DNA of 64,000 nt from Kalaharituber pfeilii (Eukaryota; Ascomycota; Pezizomycetes; Pezizales; Pezizaceae), in the NCBI GenBank assembly GCA_015179045.1, contig WHUZ01000006.1, positions 1,054,001 through 1,118,000 on the forward strand, read 5' to 3'. The notes under the pieces were generated by a model that worked only from the letters and a program-made list of their open reading frames with translations, did no database searches and had not been told where the DNA came from. This document shows positions 35,613 through 47,299 of the stretch, piece after piece (the first letter of the stretch is position 1; each line of letters starts with the position of its first letter). A program made the position numbers and the translations under genes.

Positions 35613-36344
35613 CCTGTCTCACTCCGTGCTCCTGCTAAGTACCACTTCACAGTCCCACCCGCGCTTGGACTCTCCACTGGTCCGCAGCAGTCGCCTCCTC
35701 CATTTCGGCGTTACCTCAGCAGTGCACATTGGCCGAGTCCTCGTAATTATTCAGGTCAAGGCTTAGGTAGCACCCTCTCCGGCACAGGCTAAGCAGCAAA
35801 GAGCTTAGAAGCAAGGGCTTGAGACGGCCTGCCTCATTCCCCCCCCAACCCAACCCAACCCAAAAAAAAGGAAAAAGGAAAAAAAAAGAGAAGCTTCGGT
35901 GCTGTACCCGCCATCTCTTCTCGTCTGGCACGCACCACCAGACAGCGGCGTACCCCTACCCCCTACCCCCTACCTCACCTCAATCTCCCACGCGCACTTA
36001 CCTCCAAAGGATTTCTTCTTCCCTTCATTTCTCCTTGCCTCCAACAGATCTAAACGTTCTCGCGCACTACAATTTTTTTTTTTGTCTTCAATCTCTCTCT
36101 CTAGACTATACACTTGTTTCTTTTCGCATCTCTCGTTACCTCTGATTTTGTGCTAATTTTTTTTTTCTTTTCGTCACCTTATTTCCCGCAGAGGTACGCA
36201 AGAATTACGCGGCGCCTTTTAATTTTCTACTCCATTCTGTCGTAACAGAGCATCATTAAGTTCAGTAACCATTCTTCACACCACTACCTGCACCTACCGC
36301 TGCTGTCGCAGCAGACAGACGGAATTTGCGCTTTCTAATTAGAC

Positions 36345-37744
36345 ATGAGTGTACGTTCTGGTTCTTTCAAAACCCGGCTCTGGGAGGGGGTAACTGCGTG
36401 AAGGAAAGCTTTCTAATAAATCAACAGGGTCCCGTTGTATATGGGTCAGTTCTAGACATCCCTTCAAGTTCTCAAACCTCTTGACAGTCTTGGCCGTCAT
36501 GTTTCTCCAGTATTTCGGATGTACACAACGAAATTCACGTGTCAAACATATACTCCGATATACGCTTGACCCTGACTGACAGCGAGGACGAAAGCTAACA
36601 TCTTTTCTCTTGAATAGCGACTATCGCCAAAACAACCCATATGCTCAACAAGATGGTGGATACGGGCCCCAGGGCGGCTACAACGCCGGATATAGTGGCT
36701 ACAATAGCGGTGCCCAGCAGGGTGGGTTTTTCGATTTTCTTTATTTGTCACAACCTCCAGCAGCCATTGGACTCTCTTCTGACTTCCTACCTCCAGGCTA
36801 TGAGATGAATCAGATTAATCAAGGCGGTGGTGATGATGAGTTTTTTCGGGAAGTCAGCGAAATCGATCACGATATTGAGAACATGAAACGAAACACACAG
36901 AACATTAAGTCTGTACATAATCGTTCTCTGCAAGATATTGACACTCAATCCATCGAATACACCCAAGAGGAACTGCGGAAGCTCTCCGATGATGCATCCG
37001 TATCAAATCGAGCTCTTTCCACCAGGATTCGGATACTGAAGGGCAAGGTCCATGGTGACCCGGGTAGGAACGCTCAGGCAGAGAGAGTTGAGAAGCTCTA
37101 TAAAAGCGCCTTAATAGAGTATCAGAAAGTGGTGCTAGAATTCCAAGAGCGTGTCAAGGAGCAAATCAAGAGACAGTACAAGATTGTCAAGCCAGACGCT
37201 ACAGAGGAAGAGCTGGAGCAAGCATGCAACGATGGGCAAACACAGCTTTTCAGTCAAGCTGTAAGTCAACTAGAAGCCGCTGATGTTGTCAGCTCAGTCC
37301 AGACTAACTTGAATTTAGGTTCTATCTGGTACTCGCCGTGGGGAAGCACAATCCACTCTTTCTGCTGTGCAGGCACGTCATAAGGAAATTCAACGCATCG
37401 AGCAAACCATCATAGAGCTAGCAGAACTATTCCAGAACATGGAACAGTTAATTATCGAGCAAGAGCCAATGGTGGAGCAAATTGATCAACGGGGTCAGGA
37501 AATTCAGGAGGATATTGCGAAGGCACATACCGAGCTACAAACAGCTGTAACAAGTGCCAGAAGCAGGAGAAGAAAGAAGTGGTGGTGCCTGCTCATTGCT
37601 CGTAAGTATCCTTTTAGCCTATTTTCGTTCTGGTGTATTATATGAATTCACTAACAGTTTGCCACAGTTCTCATCATCATTATTATCGTTGTTGTTGTGG
37701 TAGTTACGCAAGTCATCAACAAGCAGGCCAGCGGAGGAAACTAG
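36345..37744 (+). CDS. Plasma-membrane t-SNARE, Sso1/2-type syntaxin
   Basis: Qa-SNARE that pairs with SNAP-25-type and synaptobrevin SNAREs for exocytic fusion at the plasma membrane. Exons 36618-36721, 36797-37260, 37319-37601 and 37668-37744 join in frame, for about 310 residues. A Gly/Tyr/Gln-rich N-terminus is followed by the three-helix Habc domain (DDEFFREVSEIDHDIENMKR ... TRIRILKGKVHGDPGR) and the SNARE motif (ARHKEIQRIEQTIIELAELF, QNMEQLIIEQEPMVEQIDQR, with the zero-layer Gln in IIEQEP). It ends with a basic RSRRRKKWW stop, one transmembrane helix (LLIALLIIIIIVVVVVVTQ) and a short tail. The first exon is unsettled: ATGAGT at 36345 is followed by a good GTACGT donor, but its phase does not fit the acceptor at 36617, which needs two leftover bases. 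The start is therefore provisional. Confidence 0.92.
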
Positions 37745-38264
37745 CTATTACACTGAGTGGGGATTTGCTTTGGAACCGGGCGGGCCACAAAGTGCAACCT
37801 TTGTCTATGTATATCTCATCAAGATGGGGTTTGGGTGACGTTTTTTGTTTCTCTTTTTTACGGTGGGCTAACTTTTATTTGTTTCTGTCGTAAAAACTCA
37901 TTTTTGTGGGAATAACTAATGTCTCTTTTTGTATTTCTTCAGCTGTCCCATCTTTTTAGCTTGCTATAAATCTTTTCTTTTTCGCAATCGCTCTGTAATG
38001 TACAGTTCAAGCTTGAGTAATATTCTGCCTGCTTTCAGTACCGTACTATATTTAGTGATGAGAACTGAAAAGAGCTTTATTGTTTCACAAAGTGTTTAGT
38101 GCGTCATGCTATCATATTTCGTTTCCAGTTCAATGTTCGATAATTCCTTTTGCATCTCGCTTACATAATCATTATCAACTTCAACAGATACGCAAAAATA
38201 ATTTTTTTTTTTCTTCTCTTTTCGTCACTAGCCTGAGTATAATCGTTTAACAAAAGCACAAATA
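37745..38264. other. Intergenic: syntaxin 3' flank and SAM37 promoter side
   Basis: T-rich, no coding sequence recognised. Confidence 0.5.
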
Positions 38265-40000
38265 ATGCTCGAGTTACACATCTGGGGCCCATCCTTCGGG
38301 CTTCCATCGATTGACCCAGAATGCCTCGCAGCAATTGCCTATTTCCGCTGCATCTCAGCCCTGAACGGGCCTCCGCAGTGGCGGATTGTGCCGAGCAGTA
38401 ATCCGATGCTGTCCCCTGATCGTACGTACAACCATCGTCACCATTTTACGTTCAAGCATTTTTATCATTCATTTCCAGAAAGAATCGAGTTTGTTTATGT
38501 CCTTGTACAGAATTAATATGCAAGAGACAGCGCTGACGATACAGCGGTCTGGGGGCGCCGCAATGGTGATCATTCAGGAACGCTACCAGCGTTACGAGAT
38601 GGACATTTGTGGATCGGAGGAGGCTTCACGGGGATCATTGAATACTTGCGCAAAAAAAGCGGTGGTCAATGGGATTTGGATAGCAAAATCCGAGGGAGGG
38701 GGGTTACGAACCTAGAGATGGACAGGATGAGGAAAAGGTGGAGAGTGATGAGGAAGACAGAAAGAGCCACAGAGCGACATACACTTGGTCTGAAAGCGTG
38801 GCCTATACAAGCTTGATCCGGGCGAGATTAGGTGTGCTGCTTGATATATCGCTGTACGTCTCTCAGGTGAACTACGAGAGGGCCACAAGGCCAGAATACA
38901 GCAAGAGGGGGATGCTCCCATGGCCAGTCCAGTACTATGTTCCCGGCCAGAAACGGTCCCAAGCATGGATGAGATGCGAAGAAGTGCTCCGGAAATACGG
39001 CCTTAGCGCGTGGGACGTAGATCCAAGTCCCATTCTCCAGGCTAGCGGCGGGCGTGTGGGGGATGAAGCGAACCTCGCTGGCGGTGGAGTTGGAGTTGGG
39101 ATTGGGATGGGAGCAGGGATGGGGGCGACTGGTGTTGCCGGTGTGCAAGCTGGAATCGGGGTGTACGGAAAGTCGTCCTCCGCCAGTACTGCGGGGGTGG
39201 TGTTCAAGTTGCAGACGCTCATCTCAAAATCTCTGACGCCCGTCGCGGCGAGATTGGTCGCGATAGACGCGGACCCAAGGGATGGAGTATACTTCTTCAG
39301 GCGTTCTACTCCGACGTCGATTGATTGTCTGATACTCGGATACTTGTGTCTTTCCATCTACCCTGAGCTCCCTAACCCGTTTCTAGCGGAGGGTATCCGC
39401 GAACTTGACGGTGGGCGAGATGGGAAAAGGGTATATGATTGGGTCGAAGCATTTGGCAAGAAAGTATTTGGCGCCGTACCAGTCAACGGGTATATGATCC
39501 TCAATTCAAACACGGAAGACGGGTTTGGATCTACTCCTCTTCCATGGGGAAAGGTAGAGAGGGCGGATTTACCTTGGTTGACGGGATATTTCTTCACGGA
39601 AGCAAGGATTTATTTCAAAACTTTAGTTCCCGAATGGGGTAAGCGACAAGAGCGCAACAAGCGGCGCGCAGAGACGGCAGAGGAAAATGAGAGAATGCAG
39701 AGGGCGATCAAGAGGGATAAACTGGAGAGGTTAGCAACGGTGGTTCTGGGGGTAGGCGCGTTCGTTGGTTTCTTGTTTGCGGCGGGGATCTCCTTTCATA
39801 CAGTGGAAGAGGAGGAAGAACAGGAAGAGGAGGACTTAGGGGATAAGAACGAGATGGTGGTTGTTAACGCTGATGAGTTAGATGCAAAAAATGACTTGAG
39901 GGTTTACGCGGAACAGATGGCGAGTGGGGATGGTAAAGGCGGTGGTAATAGTGAGGGCCAGGAGCAACCAAATGAAGAGCAGGAAACAAGACCGGAGTGA
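38265..40000 (+). CDS. SAM37: Sam37/metaxin-like subunit of the mitochondrial SAM complex (one-base frame slip)
   Basis: Outer-membrane assembly subunit that helps insert beta-barrel proteins. Exon 1 is 38265-38421; the intron 38422-38577 uses a GTACGT donor and a CATTCAG acceptor; exon 2 runs to 40000. The N-terminus MLELHIWGPSFGLPSIDPEC and TLPALRDGHLWIGG ... IIEYL match the Tom37/Sam37 thioredoxin-like domain. Later blocks LPWPVQYYVPGQKR and PTSIDCLILGYLCLSIYPEL match the metaxin GST-C-like domain. Near the C-terminus is one hydrophobic helix (ATVVLGVGAFVGFLFAAGIS), then an acidic tail. The frame entering the G-run at 38698-38703 ends out of frame, and the remainder of the protein is one base off. 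No plausible intron bridges it, so either one G is missing from this sequence or the allele is broken. Total length is divisible by three with one extra base (about 526 residues). Confidence 0.85.
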
Positions 40001-41120
40001 TATACGATTTGTTGGGTTGTGGATGGATCATGAAAGGCTACAGAGGAGGTCTGTAGCTAGGCCTAAGGAAGAGTATAACAATTACCAAGTCCTTCTATAC
40101 CACAATAATCACAATGACTTCAGTCTCTTGGGGAAATTCTGAGGGTGGGAGTTAGGGAAAATACATTCACTGATTTCTTCGTAGAGCCTACTAGGCAAGG
40201 CAATCGTAATCGGCCTTTGCATAGAACAAGTTACCCTCAACCCAAGGTCAACCTTGGTACAAACTCGCAAGCAAATCTGCTCTCTCAGAAGATTCCGGTA
40301 AGGAACGCGCTTGGTCAATTCAGATGCAGTTGAAAATCTAATGTACCAAAATTTTCCTTGTAGCTGGAGTTGGAAAGATTCTGTTTCAAAAGTTCTGACT
40401 GCACAAATTCTTGTGACAACCATCCCAATTTTAACACGCTGTACAATCTTAAGTTATCTGTGGACTCAAGTTATAAACCTGTATATCAAATGTATTAGCC
40501 TAGCAGAACTGCAGTATAACAAGTATTGTGACTACGATATAAGGTCATGAGACTCGTTACCCCGTGGCGGAGAGCCGAAAGTATACCCTGCAGTGGCGGG
40601 GAATAGTGATAAGATTAAGGTTCGGAGATGTAAACACGGCTGATTGTAAATACAACTGGCCATATAATTTCTGCGTTCTGAAAGATGTGCATGAGCCGGT
40701 TTTAGCGCAAACTAAGTAGGGTTCTGTAATCGGATGGTGCGCTCGACTAAGTTGCTGGTACGAAGCCGCATCGACATCCTCCTCCATCTCGCGCTCGCGA
40801 GGTTAACAGCATGGCACGTCGCACACCCATTGGTCATCGACAGGTGCCTGAACCTCGCGAGGCTGGCAGCGCTGCACCTTGCACCCGCGAGGTTGCCACC
40901 GCGGGGTGGCTGTCATATAAATTTCTAACAGACCCGAAAGTAGATGGGTACTGTGAGGGTCTATATTAATATTGCATTGGTGATTGATATCAAATTGTAC
41001 TATTGGGAGCTCTTACTGTCTTTTTCCTGCCATCATAATGTGGTAGAGGATTCATTCTGAAGAGAAATGGCTAGAGTTGTAATTGCTCTTGTACCCTGAG
41101 CATAGTAGCAAAATTTGAAT
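40001..41120. other. Gene-free stretch with a short diverged tandem repeat
   Basis: Around 40780-40915 a GC-rich patch repeats CTCGCGAGGTT/CTCGCGAGGCT with about 40-bp spacing. No gene recognised. Confidence 0.4.
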
Positions 41121-41153
41121 GGTGGCACCTAGTCTCGTAACCAGGGTGGCACC
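41121..41153 (+). mobile_element. 15-bp micro-insertion with perfect 9-bp target duplication
   Basis: GGTGGCACC (41121-41129 and 41145-41153) flanks TAGTCTCGTAACCAG (41130-41144), identical to the 3204 insertion but at an unrelated target. Confidence 0.8.
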
Positions 41154-42278
41154 ATCGTGTGTTGTACAGTTTGTGGGGTATTATACAGGGAGTTTTGTAA
41201 GAGTTCGAATGCACTATCTTTTAAAGAAGCTGTAGGAAACTTTACAGTATCATTGACATGGAAAATTTAAACTTTTGTGCTATATTGGCTTCGGTATCGG
41301 CAATCAAGAATAAGTGTAAGAACTAATGGTGACCATGTGTTTTTATCTCGACATGTCATGCCACAGTGTGTAGAGTTTCACAGGAGCAAGAGGAATTTTT
41401 TGAATGATAAAGGGTGTTATATACTTGATACACCAATTCTGCAGTTGTGTCCTGCGCATGAAATTTTCTGGCGTGCTTGGAAGGAGATTTAAAGTTCTAC
41501 TGAATCCTGTTAGTTGTAATTGCACTCAATACGAGTGCAGGGATAGATATCACGATGCGAGATCATCAAGGGAATTGAGCTATGACATAACTAAATATAA
41601 CAATATAATACAAACTCGCAAAACTGTTGTACATATAAATTACATGCATGCTCCATCTACTTTCTACATCATGCATATGCATGCGGTAGGTCAGTCCAAC
41701 GTAAGCTTACAGGTACCATGCCGGAATAATGATCCAATCAATAATACATATAGTTTGTCTCTAGTGTAATATATGTATAACCGTTGGAGCATTCATGTTG
41801 AGCACCCGGATGATCATCAGGCGTTCATTGGATCCTGCGATCAATCTGCGAGTTCTCTTTGGTCAAATATAGGTCTTCACCAGACGAATGAGCTGTTGGA
41901 TTGAAAGCATCCCTAATACATATGCAACACGACTCAATCCAATGATATGGCAATTCTTTTGAACCAAAGCTGCAGCTTTATAGTTTGGAGCTCGACGCCG
42001 CAATGCAGGTAGTGAAGCTAGAGAGAGACTAACACGAGAAAAGGTGAATTTATACCAGAAATTAGCTTCCTAGCCTTTTAGGATGGTGGATTTGCATGGT
42101 GACTTGTTATGGAAAGTCAAATTTCTAACATGTAATGAGGATGCATTCCTTATATTATCAAGAGATGTGGTGATTCTACACAGATGATGATTCTGTGATT
42201 GTCAGGCTGTTACGGAATGTTGCTGGGCTTGTAAATGGAGTATCATCTTGGGTGGTATGGAAAGTTCTCATCTGAAAG
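41154..42278. other. Gene-free stretch upstream of the first Cys-rich gene
   Basis: AT-rich; open frames at 41277-41492 and 41404-41769 are unrecognised. Confidence 0.4.
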
Positions 42279-42286
42279 TATAAATA
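42279..42286 (+). promoter_or_regulatory. TATA box of the first Cys-rich secreted protein
   Basis: TATAAATA about 270 bp upstream of the ATG at 42555. A likely 5' UTR intron (GTAAGT about 42415 to TTGCAG about 42464) would bring the spliced leader to ordinary length. Confidence 0.5.
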
Positions 42287-42554
42287 CAATGGTTTTCTCC
42301 TCGTTGGAGGAATAGAGGAATAGAGACAACACCTACCAAGAAAAATATCTAGTTTGAGCCCTCAACTGATACAATTGGCCCTCACTGGTGAGTTTAGAGA
42401 AGAGCAGCATATATGTAAGTGGTAACTTCAGCCTTCTAAACCCATTTCATCTGAGAATTGCAGAGGCTAACATCCACGAATGCAAAAGAGTAGCTCTATT
42501 CAGCCAACCACAAGTGAAATCTCTCCCAACACACAAGTTCAGCAAAACCGCACC

Positions 42555-42863
42555 ATGCATCGTTCATCCCTCTGCGTTCTTCTCCTTCTTATTATCTTCT
42601 CTATCTTCGCCTCCTGCGGCCCCGTAGAGGTCGAGAAGGACCTCCCGGCCCCAACTCAGGCCAGACTCCTGTCTAAGGTCGATGCCCAAGTTATCCAGGC
42701 AGTTGCATGCGGCAACACTGGATACTATTGTGGGTTCATGGAGACCTGCTGCTATTGCCGTTCCCCACCTGGATGCTGTGGGTATCCTGCGAGGCTCTGT
42801 GATAAGCATGGCACAAGGTGCTGTGCCAATACCATAAGCTGTGGTGGCAGTGGGTGCGCTTAG
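42555..42863 (+). CDS. Small secreted cysteine-rich protein 1
   Basis: 102 residues. The start is the ATG in CCGCACCATGC, chosen over an in-frame ATG 25 codons upstream because it places a clean signal peptide first: a basic MHR, a hydrophobic LCVLLLLIIFSIFAS core and cleavage near Ala-Ser-Cys. A short acidic pro-like region (VEVEKDLPAPTQARLL) precedes a domain with 12 cysteines at residues 52, 59, 65, 66, 68, 74, 75, 82, 89, 90, 96 and 101. The core spacing CC-x7-CC-x6-C-x6-C and the signature PPGCC...ARLC...GTRC are shared with the protein at 51233. A TATA box lies upstream. Such proteins are often effector- or wall-associated in plant-interacting fungi, but no function can be assigned. Confidence 0.75.
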   Translation: MHRSSLCVLLLLIIFSIFASCGPVEVEKDLPAPTQARLLSKVDAQVIQAVACGNTGYYCGFMETCCYCRSPPGCCGYPARLCDKHGTRCCANTISCGGSGCA

Positions 42864-43046
42864 GTAGCAGATGGATTTTGGCATGGTACAAGGAGCAAGG
42901 TGGGGGTATCAGTACATGGAAGGATATAGTGCAAGTGAGGGCTGTGGACACATTGAGGCTTTGGCATTTTGGCGTAGTGCTATAGCTAGAAGTGGCGACC
43001 CTGCCCGGTTTAAGTGGAGCTGGTCGGCACTGACCGAAGTGACATG
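42864..43046. other. 3' flank of the first Cys-rich gene
   Basis: No coding sequence recognised. Confidence 0.4.
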
Positions 43047-43110
43047 GCTTTTTTTTTCCCCTTTTCTTTTCTAAATATCACATAACCCCACTTGCAGCTG
43101 TTCGCCATGG
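43047..43110 (-). mobile_element. Tail-only copy of LINE family B
   Basis: The minus strand reads GCCATGGCGAACAGCTGCAA then GTGGGGTTATGTGATATTTA and an A-rich tail, the 3' end shared with copies at 48395, 48822, 51660, 52178 and 60441. Target repeats are short (CATGGC) and not decisive. Confidence 0.55.
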
Positions 43111-43661
43111 CATGGCCTGATGTCTGCAACAAAGGGTAATCTCGAGGTCAACATGATTTTCAAGTGTAATGGACAAAAATATATCATACTCATTTTATCG
43201 GCTTCAAATCTCATAGCTGGGCAGGCCTTTGCTGAGAGGAAATAAAATTGTTGTGAAATTCAGCTTGCACATGTATATTCTCGTGTTTTTTTGTGACCGG
43301 GAATTCCAAGTGTATAACACTATTCACTGTCGATGGGGATTTTACCAAAAGATTTATTGTTCGACTTTGAATCTTCAGTACCATAATATGTTACAAGTGA
43401 CAGTTTTGGTAAGGCCAAGGGCTCACTTACTGTCTACTGTCTCCTCCAAGTGGTCGTCTGCATGAGTTGAGGGTAACAGTTACATAGACAAGTCCAAACA
43501 ACCGATGATACATCTGAAACTGATCTGCTCATGGTCTAGGGGTGAAATAATCTGATTGGTGCTGTGGACGGCATGTAGGTATTACTGGACTATAAATTAG
43601 TTGGTATAAAAGGATTACTTTCTCCATGTGTGTACTGATTTAATTATCCTATCGATCAACC

Positions 43662-43715
43662 ACCTCGCCATAGCCCATAGGGCGGCCCGCGAGAACATAA
43701 ATAAATAAATATATA
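43662..43715 (+). mobile_element. Tail-only copy of LINE family A
   Basis: CCTCGCCATAGCCCATAGGG then CGGCCCGCGAGAACATA matches the 3' end of the LINE at 52946-54266. It ends in an AAAT-type tail instead of pure A. Flanks TATCGATCAACC and TATCGATCGACC match at 11 of 12 positions. Confidence 0.65.
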
Positions 43716-43733
43716 TATCGATCGACCTACGCT

Positions 43734-44361
43734 ATGACGTCCTACTTCATTACACTATACAAAGCATTGACTAGAAATCCATTGTGTACAAGTACTTTAT
43801 ATGCAAGACTGGGGCGCGTACTAGTAGTCATTCGTATGTGGGTGGTCAGACTCTTGTTATCACTAGGTATGGAACAGGAACCGAGAAGTTTGCTGAGTAT
43901 TAAACATTTTCACTCTTCAAGTCTAGGTTCAACACTTAATTCACTTACCTTATTACTGCACTGTAGATGATAATTGAGCACTCATATCGAATTACAAGCA
44001 TATGTAGGCGGCGCTCTCATATCTTGTGCATGGCTACAGCAGTCATGCCTGTAAGCCTCATTATTATCGGCAGGGGCTGCAGCGAGTACTGAACAACAAG
44101 GATAACAACAGCAACCAAAAAGCAAAAAGAATAAAAAAATAACGCTTGTAAATGATACTTCACTTGAATTTGGAGGTTTACTTCGGAGAAAAACACACGT
44201 TCCTTGACTGGGGAGCTATTGGGTGACAGTAGTCATGTCTTTTCTCTGCCTAAACTTGTGTATTGTGAACTTTGGAGTCTTTGCAATTGTCGTTATTGGA
44301 TATCTGTGAAAGGGATCCCGACGTGTTATGAGCAGGCGACTTGTAACTTACTGTTGGAATA
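43734..44361. other. Gene-free stretch
   Basis: A 78-codon open frame (43734-43970, +) is unrecognised; nothing else seen. Confidence 0.4.
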
Positions 44362-44829
44362 CAGTTACACCTTGATATACTGGACGACCAAAATCCAATC
44401 CGGTTAACCTAGCGTCCGGTATAACAAATTTTGCAGGGGTGCCCGCCACGGGGGTAAAGGACTTAGTAAGCCAATTGAGAGATACAATATGCCTGGAGAC
44501 TGGTATTCCAGCGGGGTATTCTCTTCTCAATCTCCCAAGATATTACAGAACTTTGAACATTGAATTCAAGATATTGAGGGCTTCAATAACACCACTATAA
44601 CACACAGAAGGTACAAAATAACTTTTATGGTTGAGGCCTTCATCCAGTTCAGCTAGTCAGTTTGTATGTAATTTGAATTTAAAAGTCTATAGTTTTGTTG
44701 TCCGGTCCGGTTTAACTGGGTGTCCGGTATAGCTAATTTTTTTGTATGTAAGTTGCAAAACCGTGAAGGGTCGTCCAGTATAGCAAAGGTTTCCGGTTTA
44801 GCGAGGTCCGGTATAGCAAGGTATAACTG
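44362..44829. mobile_element. Pogo-like MITE, 468 bp, TA target
   Basis: Left end CAGTTACACCTTGATATACT; right end, inverted, CAGTTATACCTTGCTATACC. Repeats of TCCGGTATAGC lie inside both ends. TA flanks at 44360-44361 and 44830-44831. Same terminus type as the 5133 and 46204 elements. No transposase frame. Confidence 0.8.
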
Positions 44830-44831
44830 TA

Positions 44832-45718
44832 TAGCTTGAATCCGGTTATTTGTCGATTTCTTTAACTGCCCGTTATTTTTCGGAATGTTTTCCTTGTTTG
44901 TCCCGAGAAATTCTCCGTGATACACCTTAAGCTGTTTTCATTAATGTTGAATGTTCCCTCATCACCTGTATTTGTCTATAAAAGGCCCCTCTTGTAGCTA
45001 CCCTATTTTCGATAGACAATAATTCAATATCATCCTCGCCCATCAATACCTCGTAGCTCGTAGACCTCATATTTACTCCCCGCTTACGCACGCGGCTCCT
45101 GCTTAACGAGACAGCGCGAATGAAATTCCGAGTACTTATCTAAGTTCCCAGCTGGCGTCAGACTTTCTTGTTTTATGAATCTTGGCTACTCGTTGTCAAT
45201 GAGGGTAAACCTGATTAGTACAATCGTGCATTTTGCGGTACCTAAGGCTTTATCATGGGAGTGCACAAGCCATGAGACTAATCGAAGTCCTCACCTACTC
45301 TACGTACAAGTGGTCTTAATTCATGCCAATTTTGTGTGGTTACATAGCTGCTTGAAGAGGTCGTTGGAAGTGCTTCTGTATTAGTATCAAAGAACTCTAT
45401 CTGCACCTGCTAAGAGGGATCAGAAGGGACCACGGAGTAGTTGACTCAGGAAGATTGAGAACGTGGAAGAGAGTAACTGCAGGCTGTGCGAGGAAGCTGA
45501 TGGGGTAGCGGCACATTGGATAATGTGGTGCTAGGGATGGTAGGGATCTAAGACCCAACGTGGGAGGAGTTGAAGCAGCGGCCTGCACTGAAGAAGGGGA
45601 AGCGGATGGACTTAGGGAGTTCGTGCAGGAGGTGGTGGACGCACTTGAGTAGAGGGGTTGAGAATGTTGGCATTAGTGGTATTCAAATTAGACTGTCTCC
45701 GGCAGTTTATCTGGTTTG
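44832..45718. other. Gene-free stretch
   Basis: Unrecognised open frames only. A CATGAGACTA at 45271 resembles the micro-insertion terminus but has no direct-repeat flanks. Confidence 0.4.
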
Positions 45719-45739
45719 TAGTCCCTGGTTACGAGACTA
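45719..45739 (-). mobile_element. Micro-insertion family member without clear flanking repeat
   Basis: The minus strand reads TAGTCTCGTAACCAG then GGACTA, giving TAGTC/GACTA ends like the 25-bp copies. The 9-bp flanks do not match, so this may be an older or recombined copy. Confidence 0.45.
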
Positions 45740-46203
45740 GTCCGATTGCCCTCTTGTGAAAATCGGACTTTTTTGTCAAATTGGAAACCGGTTTTGAGTC
45801 CAAAAATCCACCGGAATTTATGCATGCCAGGTCCTGAATACTGCATCGAGGCCCACAAGATGCTGCAGTTGTCGCAAAAATCCGACTGGATTTATTTCGC
45901 GAAAAAACACGAAAATCAACCAGTTTAACTGGTTTATACCTTGTAAAACCAGATAAATTCTATATGGAGATGACAGGATTCTCCGGGCATGATAAAATTC
46001 TGAAATCCGGAAAATCTGGCCGGAGATTTCAAATCTGCATACTGCTATTGTGTTGTTGTGGTTCCATTTTGTAGGTATCATAGTCACTTCGTAGCTCTCG
46101 TTGTGGTCTAACGTGCCCGATGTGGTAACGATCTCCCCTGTAACGATCCACTCTCTTGGCACTCCTCGTCATGCATTCCTTGGTCTACTACTTGTTATGG
46201 ATA

Positions 46204-46267
46204 CAGTTTTCCCTTGCTATCATATACCGGACGAAAAGGGCAGATCCAGTATATCAAGGGAAAACTG
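46204..46267. mobile_element. 64-bp minimal pogo-like MITE
   Basis: CAGTTTTCCCTTGCTATCAT at the left and, inverted, CAGTTTTCCCTTGATATACT at the right, flanked by TA (46202-46203 and 46268-46269). The termini match the 468-bp element; almost nothing lies between the two arms. Confidence 0.8.
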
Positions 46268-46559
46268 TATGGAAATTGCATAACATTATACTAATTTGAC
46301 ATTGCTGAATCAGAATTTGCCATCATAATAAGGAAAAAATCAAAATTCCCAATATTTACTACCAAATTCATCCTCGTTCATCTAAAATGAGCTCTCCCTG
46401 TATATAATATACTCAAACAGGACAATAATATAGAAAACTAGTGATACTTACCCATCTAGTACTGGTCTTTTAATTTAAAGATAACAATTGTATATAGAGA
46501 TCATGTAGAATGCAGTGCATCTTCAAATATATATAAGTAGTACATGTTCTCAAGCTAAT

Positions 46560-47290
46560 CTCCATACCTTGATCTGATCTTCAGTGTCCTTAGGTTCCTC
46601 AGATGATTCAGGAATACTGGAACTTGAAGTAGTAGTAGTTGACATTAGGGGTGGTAGCAGTAACTTCTTCTGAGGTGTCAGGTATCACAGAAGAGACCTG
46701 TAGCTCGAATTCACCACTGAAACCTCCTTCTCGCCCCCCTCTTCTAGTGTTCAGACCCTTCTATCTTATGAACTAAAGGCCTTCCCCAGCCCCAGCCTCG
46801 CATATGAGTTCCCTTATGGTCTTTTTTTTTAGCTCGCTTAGCTGCAGCCATGTCTCTCTATTTTCATTCCTCTTTTGCTTTTCTTTCTCGCTCCTTCGCT
46901 GCTAACTGCTTTGCATATCAGCTACTTCTTTCTTATCCTAAACTATTTATTTTTTGCATCTTCCGGAGTTTCTCTTCCTCTTTTCTGACCTTCTTTGGTG
47001 CTATTATATAGTTGATGTAGTTGGTAGTAGTAAAGAATTTAGCTAGCGTACAATAGCAAGCTTCCCAGTTTAAATTACCATAGTTTACAGGAATTACATA
47101 ATTTAATGCAAAAATCTAAGTAGTGAAGAAGTTAAAAACTTATAACAGCTGTCATAAATGCATATCCTCAATTGCTAAAGCTTCACTAAATTACAATGGC
47201 CTAAAATACCTGAAACTCCTCCTCATCACCTGCTTGGCTAACTTCTACCTCTAGTTCCAGGCATGTAAGTTCTGCTAGAGTTCCAACAGC
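46560..47290 (-). pseudogene. Lys/Glu-rich coding relic, possibly transposase C-terminus
   Basis: Read on the minus strand, broken frames give Lys/Glu/Arg-rich blocks (EKLRKMQK, AKQLAAKERERKAKEE, AAAKRAKKKDHKGTHMRGWG) and a Ser/Thr-rich end (SSSIPESSEEPKDTEDQIK). The composition is typical of the C-termini of pogo/Fot1-type transposases, and pogo-like MITEs lie just to the left. No DDE motif is visible and stops are frequent. Confidence 0.3.
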
Positions 47291-47299
47291 ATGCTCTAA

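Noticed and set aside
35302..35792. RG-rich or PS-rich proteins on both strands
   Set aside because: Produced by the CCCCCT tandem repeat; no start context or conserved block.
40541..40562. CATGAGACTCGTTACC as a micro-insertion
   Set aside because: Core differs from the family and the flanks do not repeat.
45262..45280. CATGAGACTA as a micro-insertion
   Set aside because: Terminus matches, but there is no direct repeat on the flanks.
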